Shown here: one piece after another, positions 7,343 to 15,253 of the stretch
Numbering within the stretch: position 1 is the first letter of the stretch
Layout of the letters: each line of letters starts with the position of its first letter
Assembly: GCF_000763805.1 (NCBI RefSeq)
Contig: NZ_JRKS01000004.1
Location: forward strand, 1-64,000
Origin: Paracoccus sphaerophysae
Lineage (GTDB): Bacteria > Pseudomonadota > Alphaproteobacteria > Rhodobacterales > Rhodobacteraceae
Length of the DNA stretch: 64,000 nt
Reading direction: 5' to 3'
Made by a program: the position numbers and the translations under genes
The notes under the pieces: model-generated
Databases searched by the model: none
Told to the model about the DNA's origin: nothing
The model's input: the letters and a program-made list of their open reading frames with translations, nothing else

Positions 7343-10270
7343 ATGTCAAAGAAGATGCTGATCGACGCCACGCATGCCGAGGAAACTCGGATCGTCGTGG
7401 TCGACGGGACCAAGGTCGATGATTTCGACTTTGAAACGCTGAACAAGCGCCAGCTTGCCGGCAATATCTACCTGGCCAAGGTCACCCGGGTCGAACCCTC
7501 GCTGCAGGCGGCCTTCGTGGATTACGGCGGGAACCGCCACGGCTTCCTCGCCTTCGCGGAAATCCACCCGGATTATTACCAGATCCCCGCCGCCGACCGG
7601 AAGGCGCTGATCGAGGAAGACCGCGCCGCCGCCGAGGCCGCCGAGGCCGAGGAATCCGGCCGCGAGCGCCGCAGCAGCGGCAGCAGCAGCCGGCGCCGCA
7701 GCCGCAGCAAGTCCGACGACCGGGCCGGCGAGCAGGCCGAGCGCGCCGTCTCGGCCGACGAGGTGACGCAAAGCGACGCCGTGCCGGGGATGGAAATCAT
7801 CGACGCGGGCCCGGACGACGACGAGGCCGCCATCGAATCCGGCTTTGCCGCCGCCGGCGGCGACGTCATCGACCCGACCGTCGACGGCCAGGGCGGCGAC
7901 GCCGACGGGGTCGAGGCGGCACCCGAATCGGAAGAGGCTGACGACCACGCCGACGACCACCCCGACGACGCCACCGCCGTCGAGGACATCGAATCGGTCG
8001 CTGAAGAGGACGTGGCCGAGGAAATCCGCCCGGCCCGCAAGCCGCGCGCCCGCCGCTACAAGATCCAGGAGGTCATCAAGGTCAGGCAGATCATGCTGGT
8101 CCAGGTGGTCAAGGAAGAACGCGGCAACAAGGGCGCCGCGCTGACGACCTATCTGTCGCTCGCCGGCCGCTATTGCGTGCTGATGCCGAACACCGCCCGC
8201 GGCGGCGGCATCTCTCGCAAGATCACCAACGCCGCCGACCGCAAGAAGCTCAAGGAAATTGCGGGCGACCTCGAGGTGCCGCAGGGCGCCGGGCTGATCA
8301 TCCGCACCGCCGGCAGCCAGCGCACCAAGACCGAGATCAAGCGCGACTACGAATACCTCATGCGGCTGTGGGAACAGATCCGCGAACGGACCTTCAAGTC
8401 GATGGCGCCGGCGCCGATCTACGAGGAAGGCGACCTGATCAAGCGCACCATCCGCGACCTCTATTCCAAGGACATCGACGAGGTTCTGGTCGAGGGCGAG
8501 CGCGGTTATCGCACTGCCCGCGACTTCATGGCGATGATCATGCCCGACCAGGTGCGGGCGGTGAAGCACTACACCGACCCGATGCCGCTGTTCGCGCGCT
8601 ACCAGGTCGAGGGCTATCTGTCGGGCATGTTCAACCCGGTCGTGCAGCTGAAATCCGGCGGCTACATCGTCATCGGCATCACCGAGGCGCTGGTCGCCAT
8701 CGACGTGAACTCGGGCCGGGCGACCAAGGAAGGCTCGATCGAGGACACCGCCTACAAGACCAACTGCGAGGCGGCCGACGAGATCGCCCGCCAACTGCGG
8801 CTGCGTGACCTCGCCGGTCTGATCGTCATCGACTTCATCGACATGGACGAGCGCAAGAACAACGCCGCCGTCGAGAAGCGCTTCAAGGATGCGCTGAAGA
8901 ACGACCGGGCGCGGATCCAGGTCGGCCGCATCTCGGGCTTTGGCCTGATGGAGATGAGCCGCCAGCGGCTGCGGCCGGGGATGCTGGAAAGCACCACCCA
9001 GCCCTGCGCGCATTGCCACGGCACCGGCCTGATCCGGTCGGACGATTCGATGGCGCTGACCATCCTGCGGGCGATCGAGGAAGAGGGCACGCGCAAGCGC
9101 TCGCGCGAGGTGCTGGTCAAGGCGCCGGTGGCGGTCGCCAACTTCCTCATGAACCAGAAGCGCGAGCATATCGCGATGATCGAGTCGCGCTTCGGCCTGT
9201 CGGTGCGGGTCGAGGCCGACCCGGCGCTGATCTCGCCCGACTATGCGCTGGAAAAGTTCAAGACCGCGACGCGGGTGGTGCCGGAATCGGTGACCTCGGC
9301 GCTGTCGGTGGACGCCAGCCTGATGGCGCAGATCGACGAGGCCGAGGATCACGCCGACGAGGTACTGGACGAGATCGAGGCCGAGGCCGAAGCGCAGGCC
9401 GAGGCGCAGGTAGACCAAGCCCCCCGTGCGGCCGACCGCGACGAGGCAGAGGAGAACGGCGACGGCCGCTCGCGCCGCCGTCGCCGCCGCCGCCGCGGCG
9501 GTCGCGGCCGTGACGAGGCTGATGGGTCGGATTCGCCCGAGGACAACGCGGCCGGGACCACGGCCGAGGGTGCCCATGAGGGCGAGGAGCCCGCAACGGG
9601 CGCGGACGAGGCCGCCGACACCGGAGAGCCGGCGCCGCGCCGCACCCGCAGCCGCTCGCGCCGCCGCCGCAAGGATGACGACGGCGCGACCCTCGCGGTC
9701 GCCGCGACCACCGAGGCGGGCGACATCATCGACGAAAGCCGCGATGTCCCGGCGGGCGAGGGTGAAGCCGTCGCCACCGGCGGCATCCCGGCCAATGCCG
9801 ATGGGCTGGCAGATGCGGACGGGCTGGCTGAGGCCGACGATGACGCGGTGAACGCGGACGAGGGTGCAGACGTTGCCGCGGATGCGGGCGACGCGGTTGG
9901 CCATCAACCTGTAGCTGCCGAGGAGCCTGCCAGCGCCGACGCGGCCTACGGTGACGAGGTGGCTGCCGACGAGACGTCCCGTGAGGGCGAGGCTGACGAC
10001 GAGGCGTTTGCCCACGAGACGCCCGCCGATCTGGTGTCTGACGACGAAGGGACGTCCGCCGTCACCGGCGACGACGCCACCCGCGTCGACGCGGGCGCGG
10101 ATGACCACAGGGCCCACGAGGGCGCTGCCGACGCCCACCCGGCCGAGGAACCGGCCCTTACCGCGCCCGAACCCGCGCCCCAGCCTGAGCGTGAACCGGA
10201 ACCCGCCGGCGCGGGCGAGGATGACGCCGCCGCGCGGCCCAAGCGCCGTGGCTGGTGGTCGCTGGGCTGA
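7343..10270 (+). CDS. rne: Ribonuclease E
   Basis: RNase E is the main endonuclease of mRNA decay and rRNA/tRNA maturation, and the scaffold of the degradosome. The start MSKKMLIDATHAEETRIVV gives 975 residues. The S1 domain is split by an insertion of about 145 residues (100-245) rich in Asp/Glu and Arg. The catalytic core is intact: Asp454 in DVNSGR, Asp497 in IDFIDM, and the zinc-link Cys555 and Cys558 in CAHCHGTG. Spacing between these residues equals that in E. coli. The C-terminal tail (about 660 onward) is disordered, with Arg-rich blocks inside acidic Ala/Asp/Glu sequence, and ends RGWWSLG, typical of degradosome-binding tails. An upstream in-frame start at 7199 lacks support. Confidence 0.97.
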   Translation: MSKKMLIDATHAEETRIVVVDGTKVDDFDFETLNKRQLAGNIYLAKVTRVEPSLQAAFVDYGGNRHGFLAFAEIHPDYYQIPAADRKALIEEDRAAAEAAEAEESGRERRSSGSSSRRRSRSKSDDRAGEQAERAVSADEVTQSDAVPGMEIIDAGPDDDEAAIESGFAAAGGDVIDPTVDGQGGDADGVEAAPESEEADDHADDHPDDATAVEDIESVAEEDVAEEIRPARKPRARRYKIQEVIKVRQIMLVQVVKEERGNKGAALTTYLSLAGRYCVLMPNTARGGGISRKITNAADRKKLKEIAGDLEVPQGAGLIIRTAGSQRTKTEIKRDYEYLMRLWEQIRERTFKSMAPAPIYEEGDLIKRTIRDLYSKDIDEVLVEGERGYRTARDFMAMIMPDQVRAVKHYTDPMPLFARYQVEGYLSGMFNPVVQLKSGGYIVIGITEALVAIDVNSGRATKEGSIEDTAYKTNCEAADEIARQLRLRDLAGLIVIDFIDMDERKNNAAVEKRFKDALKNDRARIQVGRISGFGLMEMSRQRLRPGMLESTTQPCAHCHGTGLIRSDDSMALTILRAIEEEGTRKRSREVLVKAPVAVANFLMNQKREHIAMIESRFGLSVRVEADPALISPDYALEKFKTATRVVPESVTSALSVDASLMAQIDEAEDHADEVLDEIEAEAEAQAEAQVDQAPRAADRDEAEENGDGRSRRRRRRRRGGRGRDEADGSDSPEDNAAGTTAEGAHEGEEPATGADEAADTGEPAPRRTRSRSRRRRKDDDGATLAVAATTEAGDIIDESRDVPAGEGEAVATGGIPANADGLADADGLAEADDDAVNADEGADVAADAGDAVGHQPVAAEEPASADAAYGDEVAADETSREGEADDEAFAHETPADLVSDDEGTSAVTGDDATRVDAGADDHRAHEGAADAHPAEEPALTAPEPAPQPEREPEPAGAGEDDAAARPKRRGWWSLG

Positions 10271-10274
10271 CGCG

Positions 10275-10291
10275 AGGCGGTCCAACCGCCT
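10275..10291 (+). terminator. Hairpin after rne
   Basis: AGGCGGT, loop CCA and ACCGCCT form a perfect 7-bp hairpin four bases after the rne stop. No T-run follows. Confidence 0.5.
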
Positions 10292-10361
10292 GACGCAGCC
10301 GTGACAATTCGCGCAGGGGCTGGGGCTTTCCCGGCCCTTCGCTTTTCGGCAAGGTGTCGCC

Positions 10362-11099
10362 ATGTTTGGGATCGAACTCGCCGACGCCGCCTTTCTGCCC
10401 GCCGCGCTCGTCGCCGTCGCGGCCGGGGTGCTGTCGTTCCTGTCACCCTGCGTGCTGCCGATCGTGCCGCCCTACCTGGCCTACATGACCGGGGTGAAGG
10501 TGTCGGCGCTGCAGGACCGCCAGCGCAGCGCGGTGCTGCCGGCGCTGTTCTTTGTCCTTGGCCTCAGCACGGTGTTCCTGCTGATGGGCTATGCCGCCTC
10601 GGCCTTTGGCCGCGCCTTCCTGCAATATCAGCCGTTACTGGTGAAGCTGTCGGGCGCCTTCGTCATCCTGCTGGGCCTGCATTTCCTGCATGTCTTCCGC
10701 ATCCCGCTGCTGGATCGCGAGGCGCGGCTGGACACCGGCGACAAGGGCGGCTCGGCGCTGGGCGCCTATCTGCTGGGGCTGGCCTTCGCCTTTGGCTGGA
10801 CGCCCTGCATCGGCCCGCAGCTGTCGATGATCCTGACCCTCGCGGCGACCGATCCGGCCCGCGGCACCGGGCTGCTGGGCGTCTATGCGCTCGGGCTTGG
10901 GATCCCGTTCCTGCTGTCGGCGATCTTCATCGAACGCTCGATCGGGCTGATGAACCGCATCAAGCGGCGCATGGGCCTGATCGAGCGCATTTCCGGCGTG
11001 CTGCTGATCGCCGTCGGCGTGCTGCTGCTGACCGGCTGGCTGGGGGTCATAAGCTACTGGCTGCTGGAAACCTTCCCGGCGCTGGGCCGGATCGGCTGA
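10362..11099 (+). CDS. ccdA: Cytochrome c biogenesis protein CcdA
   Basis: CcdA is an inner-membrane thiol transporter that passes electrons from cytoplasmic thioredoxin to periplasmic proteins for haem attachment to c-type cytochromes. The 245-residue protein has six predicted membrane helices. The two redox cysteines sit in FLSPCVLPIVPPYLAY near residue 27 and FGWTPCIGPQLS near residue 149. This is the short CcdA form without the DsbD end domains. It stands 91 bp after rne with its own start ATG and converges with znuA, leaving only 9 bp between the stops. Confidence 0.95.
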   Translation: MFGIELADAAFLPAALVAVAAGVLSFLSPCVLPIVPPYLAYMTGVKVSALQDRQRSAVLPALFFVLGLSTVFLLMGYAASAFGRAFLQYQPLLVKLSGAFVILLGLHFLHVFRIPLLDREARLDTGDKGGSALGAYLLGLAFAFGWTPCIGPQLSMILTLAATDPARGTGLLGVYALGLGIPFLLSAIFIERSIGLMNRIKRRMGLIERISGVLLIAVGVLLLTGWLGVISYWLLETFPALGRIG

Positions 11100-11108
11100 C
11101 CGGGCCTC

Positions 11109-12077
11109 TCAGCCGCCGGCCCGGCAGGCGGCGAGCGCGGTGCCAAAGCTGCGGATCAGCGCCGGGTAGAACTGCGGCCCCGGCGGGATCGCGGCGCCCA
11201 GCGGGTCGATCACCGCGGTGGTGACGCCGCTGCCCTCGAACACCGTGCCCAGCAGGTCGGGGTCGAATTGCGGCTCGCTCAGCGCGCAGGTCACGCCCAT
11301 CGCGCCCACCGCAGCCCGCAACTCCGCGATCCGCGCCGGGCTGGGGGTGCTGGCGTCGCTCAGCGACACCGACCCGGCGGCGGTCACCCCGAAGCGGTTT
11401 TCCATGTACTGATAGGCGTCGTGGAAGGCGACGAAGCGCAGGTCGCCCAGCGCCGCCAGCGCGGCGCGTGTTTCGGCAGCGGCGGCGTCGATTTCCGCCA
11501 GGGCCGCGTCGGCATTGGTGGCGTAGGCGGCGGCGTTGGCCGGGTCGAGGCGGGCCAGCTCGGCCGCGATGGCGCGGGTCCAGGCCTTGCCGTTTTCCGG
11601 GTCGAGCCAGGCATGGGGGTCGACGCCGTCATGGGAATGGCCGTGCTCGTCCGCATGGTCCTCGGCGTGGTCGTGATCGGCTTGGTCGTGCCCGTCGGCC
11701 GCGTCGTGATCCTTATGGGGGGCAAACGTCGCCCCCTGCCGGGCCTGCAGCTCGACCGTGCCGGGGGCGGCGAGCAGCTCGACATGCGCCGCCTGCGGGG
11801 CCAGCGTCTCGATCGGGCGCAGCAGCCACGGGGTCAGCTCGGGCCCGACGAAGAACACCACCTGCGCCGATTCCAGTGCCGCCGCGTCCGAGGGCTTCAG
11901 CGCATAGCCATGCGCCGAGGCGCCAGGCCGGACCAGCACCGCGGGTTCGCCCACCCCCTGCATGACGCGGGCCGCCAGCCCCTGCACCGGGGCGATGTCG
12001 GTCACCACACGCGGCGCCTCGGCATGGGCGGTCCCGGCCAGGATCACCAGCATCGCGGCAAGAGAGGATCGTGACAT
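11109..12077 (-). CDS. znuA: Zinc ABC transporter substrate-binding protein
   Basis: ZnuA captures Zn2+ in the periplasm for ZnuBC. The 322-residue protein starts with a signal peptide ending ILAGTAHAEA. The zinc ligands are visible: His in ASAHGYALKP, His in DPHAWLDPENG, and a later His in FVAFHDAYQY. Between the first two lies the His/Asp-rich loop typical of ZnuA (HKDHDAADGHDQADHDHAED and onward to HSHDGVD, about residues 120-150). I chose ATG 12077 because GGAG lies at good spacing and the signal peptide then starts cleanly. It is divergent from zur across a 74-bp spacer with a candidate Zur operator. Confidence 0.96.
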   Translation of the reverse strand: MSRSSLAAMLVILAGTAHAEAPRVVTDIAPVQGLAARVMQGVGEPAVLVRPGASAHGYALKPSDAAALESAQVVFFVGPELTPWLLRPIETLAPQAAHVELLAAPGTVELQARQGATFAPHKDHDAADGHDQADHDHAEDHADEHGHSHDGVDPHAWLDPENGKAWTRAIAAELARLDPANAAAYATNADAALAEIDAAAAETRAALAALGDLRFVAFHDAYQYMENRFGVTAAGSVSLSDASTPSPARIAELRAAVGAMGVTCALSEPQFDPDLLGTVFEGSGVTTAVIDPLGAAIPPGPQFYPALIRSFGTALAACRAGG

Positions 12078-12096
12078 TCGCTGAACTCCGTCATAA

Positions 12097-12125
12097 GATA
12101 ACATGATGAGTTACATTATAACATC
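12097..12125. promoter_or_regulatory. Candidate Zur operator between znuA and zur
   Basis: In this AT-rich spacer the heptamer ATAACAT occurs at 12098-12104 and again at 12118-12124, exactly 20 bp apart. The second copy overlaps an imperfect palindrome GTTAcattaTAAC (12110-12122), extended to GATG..CATC at 12105-12125. Zur boxes of proteobacteria carry TGTTAT/ATAACA arms, and the divergent znuA and zur-znuCB genes are the expected targets. Confidence 0.65.
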
Positions 12126-12151
12126 TTGGCAGTCAATGGCGGGGGGCGGCG

Positions 12152-12652
12152 ATGCCTGAGCGCGCCGTTCCCGACCCCGCCGTCCAGGACCCCACCGCCC
12201 ACGACCACGCCGGCTGCATCGCGCGGGCGATGGCGCATGTCGACGCGCATTGCGCGGCCGACGGGCTGCAGCTGACCCCGGTCCGCCGCCGGGTGCTGGA
12301 AATCCTGCTGGAACAGCATCGGGCGCTGGGCGCCTATGAAATCCTTGACCGGCTGCGGGCCGAGGGGCTGGGTAGCCAGCCCCCGGTCGCCTATCGGGCG
12401 CTGGATTTCCTGATGAAGGCCGGGTTCGTGCACCGGATCGAGACCCTGAACGCCTTCGTCGCCTGCACCCGGTCGGGGCAGGGCCATGTCCCCGCCTTCC
12501 TGATCTGCCGTCAGTGCCACAAGGTCATCGAGACCCCCACCGAACCACCCGGCGGGGTGCTGGACAGCGCCGCCGCCGAGGCCGGCTTTGCCATCGAGAC
12601 CGCCGTGCGCGAGGCCGAGGGCCTGTGCGCCGACTGCCGGGCCGCCGCATGA
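12152..12652 (+). CDS. zur: Zinc uptake regulator Zur (Fur family)
   Basis: Zur represses zinc uptake genes when zinc is plentiful. The 166-residue protein has the Fur fold: a winged helix around LTPVRRRVLEILLEQHRALGAY (about 40-62), recognition region PPVAYRALDFLMKAG, then a dimerisation domain with His residues. The structural zinc cysteines are in FLICRQCHK and at the end in GLCADCRAA. It starts after a GGGGGG ribosome site. It overlaps znuC by four bases (ATGA), so zur, znuC and znuB form one operon and Zur controls its own synthesis. Confidence 0.95.
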   Translation: MPERAVPDPAVQDPTAHDHAGCIARAMAHVDAHCAADGLQLTPVRRRVLEILLEQHRALGAYEILDRLRAEGLGSQPPVAYRALDFLMKAGFVHRIETLNAFVACTRSGQGHVPAFLICRQCHKVIETPTEPPGGVLDSAAAEAGFAIETAVREAEGLCADCRAAA

Positions 12653-13431
12653 CCGCCCCGCTGACCGCCCCGCTGTCCGCCCCGCTGATCGAACTCGACA
12701 ACGTCGCCGTCACGCTGGGCGGCCACGCCGTGCTGCGCGACATCGACATGACCGTGCGGCAGGGCGAGATCGTCACCGTGGTCGGTCCCAACGGGTCGGG
12801 CAAGACCACGCTGATGCGGCTGATCATCGGCGCGCTGGCGCCCTCGGCCGGGCGGATCACCCGCGCGGCGGGGCTGCGGCTGGCCTATGTGCCGCAGCGG
12901 CTGGCGATCGACCCCTCGCTGCCGATCACCGCCGGGCGGTTCATGAACCTGCCGCATCGCCGCGATCCGGGCCGCGTCGCCGCCGCCCTGACCCGCGCCG
13001 GGCTGGGTGGGCTGGGCAGCCGCCCGGTCTCGGCGCTGTCGGGCGGGCAGCTGCAGCGGCTGCTGCTGGCCCGCGCGATGCTGAGCGAGCCGGATCTGCT
13101 GATCCTCGACGAGGGCGCCGCGGGGCTCGATCAGCCCGGCGTCGCCGCCTATTACGCCCGCGTCGAGCAGCTGCGCGCCGAAACCGGCTGCGCGGTGCTG
13201 ATGGTCAGCCACGACCTGCAGGTGGTGATGCGCGCCTCGGACCACGTCATCTGCCTGAACGGGCATATCTGCTGCGAGGGGACGCCCGAGAACGTCTCGG
13301 GGTCCGCCGCCTATCGCGGGTTGTTCGGCGGCGGCGAGGGCGCGCTGGCGCTGTATCGCCACCATCACGACCACGTCCACGCCGACGGCACCCCCTGCGC
13401 CGGCCACGACCACGGCGAGGACGCCGCCTGA
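12649..13431 (+). CDS. znuC: Zinc ABC transporter ATP-binding protein
   Basis: ZnuC powers zinc import. It has 260 residues: Walker A GPNGSGKTT near 46, ABC signature LSGGQLQRLLLARAM, Walker B LLILDEGAAGLD and the switch His in VSHDLQ. The C-terminal tail is His-rich (YRHHHDHVH, then GHDHGED), as in other ZnuC proteins, perhaps for sensing or buffering zinc. The start overlaps the zur stop and the stop overlaps the znuB start. Confidence 0.96.
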   Translation: MTAPLTAPLSAPLIELDNVAVTLGGHAVLRDIDMTVRQGEIVTVVGPNGSGKTTLMRLIIGALAPSAGRITRAAGLRLAYVPQRLAIDPSLPITAGRFMNLPHRRDPGRVAAALTRAGLGGLGSRPVSALSGGQLQRLLLARAMLSEPDLLILDEGAAGLDQPGVAAYYARVEQLRAETGCAVLMVSHDLQVVMRASDHVICLNGHICCEGTPENVSGSAAYRGLFGGGEGALALYRHHHDHVHADGTPCAGHDHGEDAA

Positions 13432-14234
13432 TGCCACCCGATTTCATGGTTCGCGCGGCGCTGGCCGGGATCGGCCTGGCCGTGGCCTGCGCGCCGCTGG
13501 GCTGCTTCGTCGTCTGGCGGCGCATGGCCTATTATGGCGACGCGACCGCCCATGCCGCGCTGCTGGGGGTGGCGCTGTCGCTGGCGATGTCGCTGCCGCT
13601 GGCGCCGGCGGTGATCGCCGTCGCGCTGGCGATGGCCGCGGCGGTGGGGGCGCTGTCGGGGCGGCAGTCGGTCGACACCCTGCTGGGGGTGCTGGCCCAC
13701 GCCGCGCTGGCCGCGGGGCTGGTCGCGGTGTCCTTCGTCCAGGGCGTGCGCAGCGATCTCAGCGCCTGGCTGTTCGGCGACATCCTGTCCGTCACCCGCG
13801 GCGACCTGGTGACGATCTGGCTGGGGGCGGCGGCCGTCGCCGCCCTGATCTTCTGGCGCTGGTCGCGGCTGATCCTGGCGACGCTGTCGCCCGAGATGGC
13901 GGTGGCCGACCGGATCTCGCCCCGGGTCGAGCAATGGGTGCTGAACATCGCGCTGGCCCTGGTCGTCGCGGTCGGCATCCGCATCGTCGGCGCGCTGCTG
14001 ATCTCGGCGATGCTCATCATCCCCGCCGCTGCCGCCCGGCCGCTGTCGCGCAGCCCCGAGGCGATGGTGCTGGCCGCCGGCCTCATCGGCAGCGTGGCGA
14101 CCCTGGCCGGGCTCGGCGCGGCGTGGCGGCTGGACACGCCGACGGGACCGACCATCGTCTGCGCCGCGGCGGTGCTGTTCGTGGTGGCGACGGGGGTGGC
14201 CGGGGCGGGGCGGGCCCTTCAGGCCCGGCCCTGA
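13431..14234 (+). CDS. znuB: Zinc ABC transporter permease
   Basis: ZnuB is the membrane channel of the zinc importer. The 267-residue ABC-3 family protein has about eight hydrophobic helices. Conserved sites include GDATAHAALLG near residues 36-46, SDLSAWLFGDIL, and the later GALLISAMLIIPAAAARPLS. The start shares one base with the znuC stop. The 3' end overlaps the convergent SorC-type regulator by 16 bp. Confidence 0.95.
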   Translation: MPPDFMVRAALAGIGLAVACAPLGCFVVWRRMAYYGDATAHAALLGVALSLAMSLPLAPAVIAVALAMAAAVGALSGRQSVDTLLGVLAHAALAAGLVAVSFVQGVRSDLSAWLFGDILSVTRGDLVTIWLGAAAVAALIFWRWSRLILATLSPEMAVADRISPRVEQWVLNIALALVVAVGIRIVGALLISAMLIIPAAAARPLSRSPEAMVLAAGLIGSVATLAGLGAAWRLDTPTGPTIVCAAAVLFVVATGVAGAGRALQARP

Positions 14235-15154
14235 CGCAGCAGCCAGGCCGCAAGGTCCTGGTCGCAGACCACGCCGTTCACCAGCCCGCCGCGCAGCGCC
14301 CCCAGCGTCGCGGCGCGCTTGGCCGGGCCGTGGACCGCGGCCACGATCAGCGCCCGGTCGGCCGGCGGCAGCGGCGCCGAGGCCACGCGGTCGTCGCGCG
14401 GCAGCATCCGCCCCTGAATGTCGAAGGCGTGGCCCAGGATCTCTCCGACCGCGCCGGCGGCGACCAGCCGGGCGATCTCGGCCACGGTGAGAAAGCCGTC
14501 CACCCGCAACGGCGCCTCGGGCCCCAGATCGCCCAGGCCGATCAGCGCCGCGTCGGCGGCCGCGGCCATCGCCATGACGCGCCGGTTGCCGGGCTGGCGG
14601 TGCAGCGCCGCGCGTTCCTCGGCGCTGGCGGCGATCACCGGCAAGATCAGCGGAAATGCCGGCGCGGTGACCTTTTCCGACAGCGAGAACAGCGCGTTGT
14701 AATAGGCCGCCGAGCCGTCCGGCGCGATCGTGCCGGTCAGCGACACGACGCGGTGCTGCGGGCAATCGACCCGGCCGATCTGCGCCACCGCGGCGCGCAG
14801 GGTGCGCCCGGTCCCCAGCGCCAGCGTCTTCGGCTCGGGCCGCGCCAGCAGCGTTTCCAGCAGCGCCGCCAGCTGCATCGCGACCCCGGCCGGAGCGCCC
14901 GCCGCCGGCGCCACCTCGGCCAGTTGCAGCCCGAAGCGGTCCTTCAGCGCCGCGCCCAGGTCCAGGCATTCCGCCAGCGGGTGGTCGATGCGGACCTTGA
15001 CGATCCCCGCCGCCATCGCCTGCGCGACCAGCCGCTGCGCGGTCTGCCGCGACACGCCCAGCTCGCGCGCGATCTCGTCCTGGGTCATCCCGGCCACCCA
15101 GGACAGCCATGCGGCCCGGGCCGCCTGATCCAGTCTGTCACCGCCGCGCGTCAT
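14219..15154 (-). CDS. SorC/DeoR-family sugar-binding regulator of the polyol operon
   Basis: The product has 311 residues. It has an N-terminal helix-turn-helix (MTQDEIARELGVSRQTAQRLV) and a SorC-type effector domain related to sugar-phosphate isomerases (LALGTGRTLRAAV, SLTGTIAPDGSA, ending GVVCDQDLAAWLLRQG). Proteins of this family bind sugar or polyol phosphates, or free sugars. Its position divergent from smoE makes it the likely switch for the smo/mtl operon. I chose ATG 15154 because AGAAGG lies five bases upstream; an in-frame ATG at 15172 has no ribosome site. A perfect inverted repeat sits in the shared promoter region. Confidence 0.88.
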   Translation of the reverse strand: MTRGGDRLDQAARAAWLSWVAGMTQDEIARELGVSRQTAQRLVAQAMAAGIVKVRIDHPLAECLDLGAALKDRFGLQLAEVAPAAGAPAGVAMQLAALLETLLARPEPKTLALGTGRTLRAAVAQIGRVDCPQHRVVSLTGTIAPDGSAAYYNALFSLSEKVTAPAFPLILPVIAASAEERAALHRQPGNRRVMAMAAAADAALIGLGDLGPEAPLRVDGFLTVAEIARLVAAGAVGEILGHAFDIQGRMLPRDDRVASAPLPPADRALIVAAVHGPAKRAATLGALRGGLVNGVVCDQDLAAWLLRQGRA

Positions 15155-15181
15155 CGGGCCCTTCTGGTCCATCGAAAGGAT

Positions 15182-15233
15182 TTGACAAGTTCGCATTCTG
15201 GTATGAGCATTTGCCCATCACAAGGGCAAATGC
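15182..15233 (+). promoter_or_regulatory. smo operon promoter region with palindromic operator
   Basis: A consensus -35 box TTGACA lies at 15182-15187; the -10 is not clear. Downstream is a perfect 10-bp inverted repeat, GCATTTGCCC (15207-15216) and GGGCAAATGC (15224-15233), with a 7-nt spacer. It ends 20 bases before smoE. Its place between regulator and operon suggests the SorC-type protein's operator. Confidence 0.65.
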
Positions 15234-15253
15234 CCTGTCCGGAGGAGGAGCTC

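Noticed and set aside
13934-15253. N-terminal extension of smoE by 440 residues
   Set aside because: It runs through znuB and the regulator; the real start has a strong ribosome site and a signal peptide.
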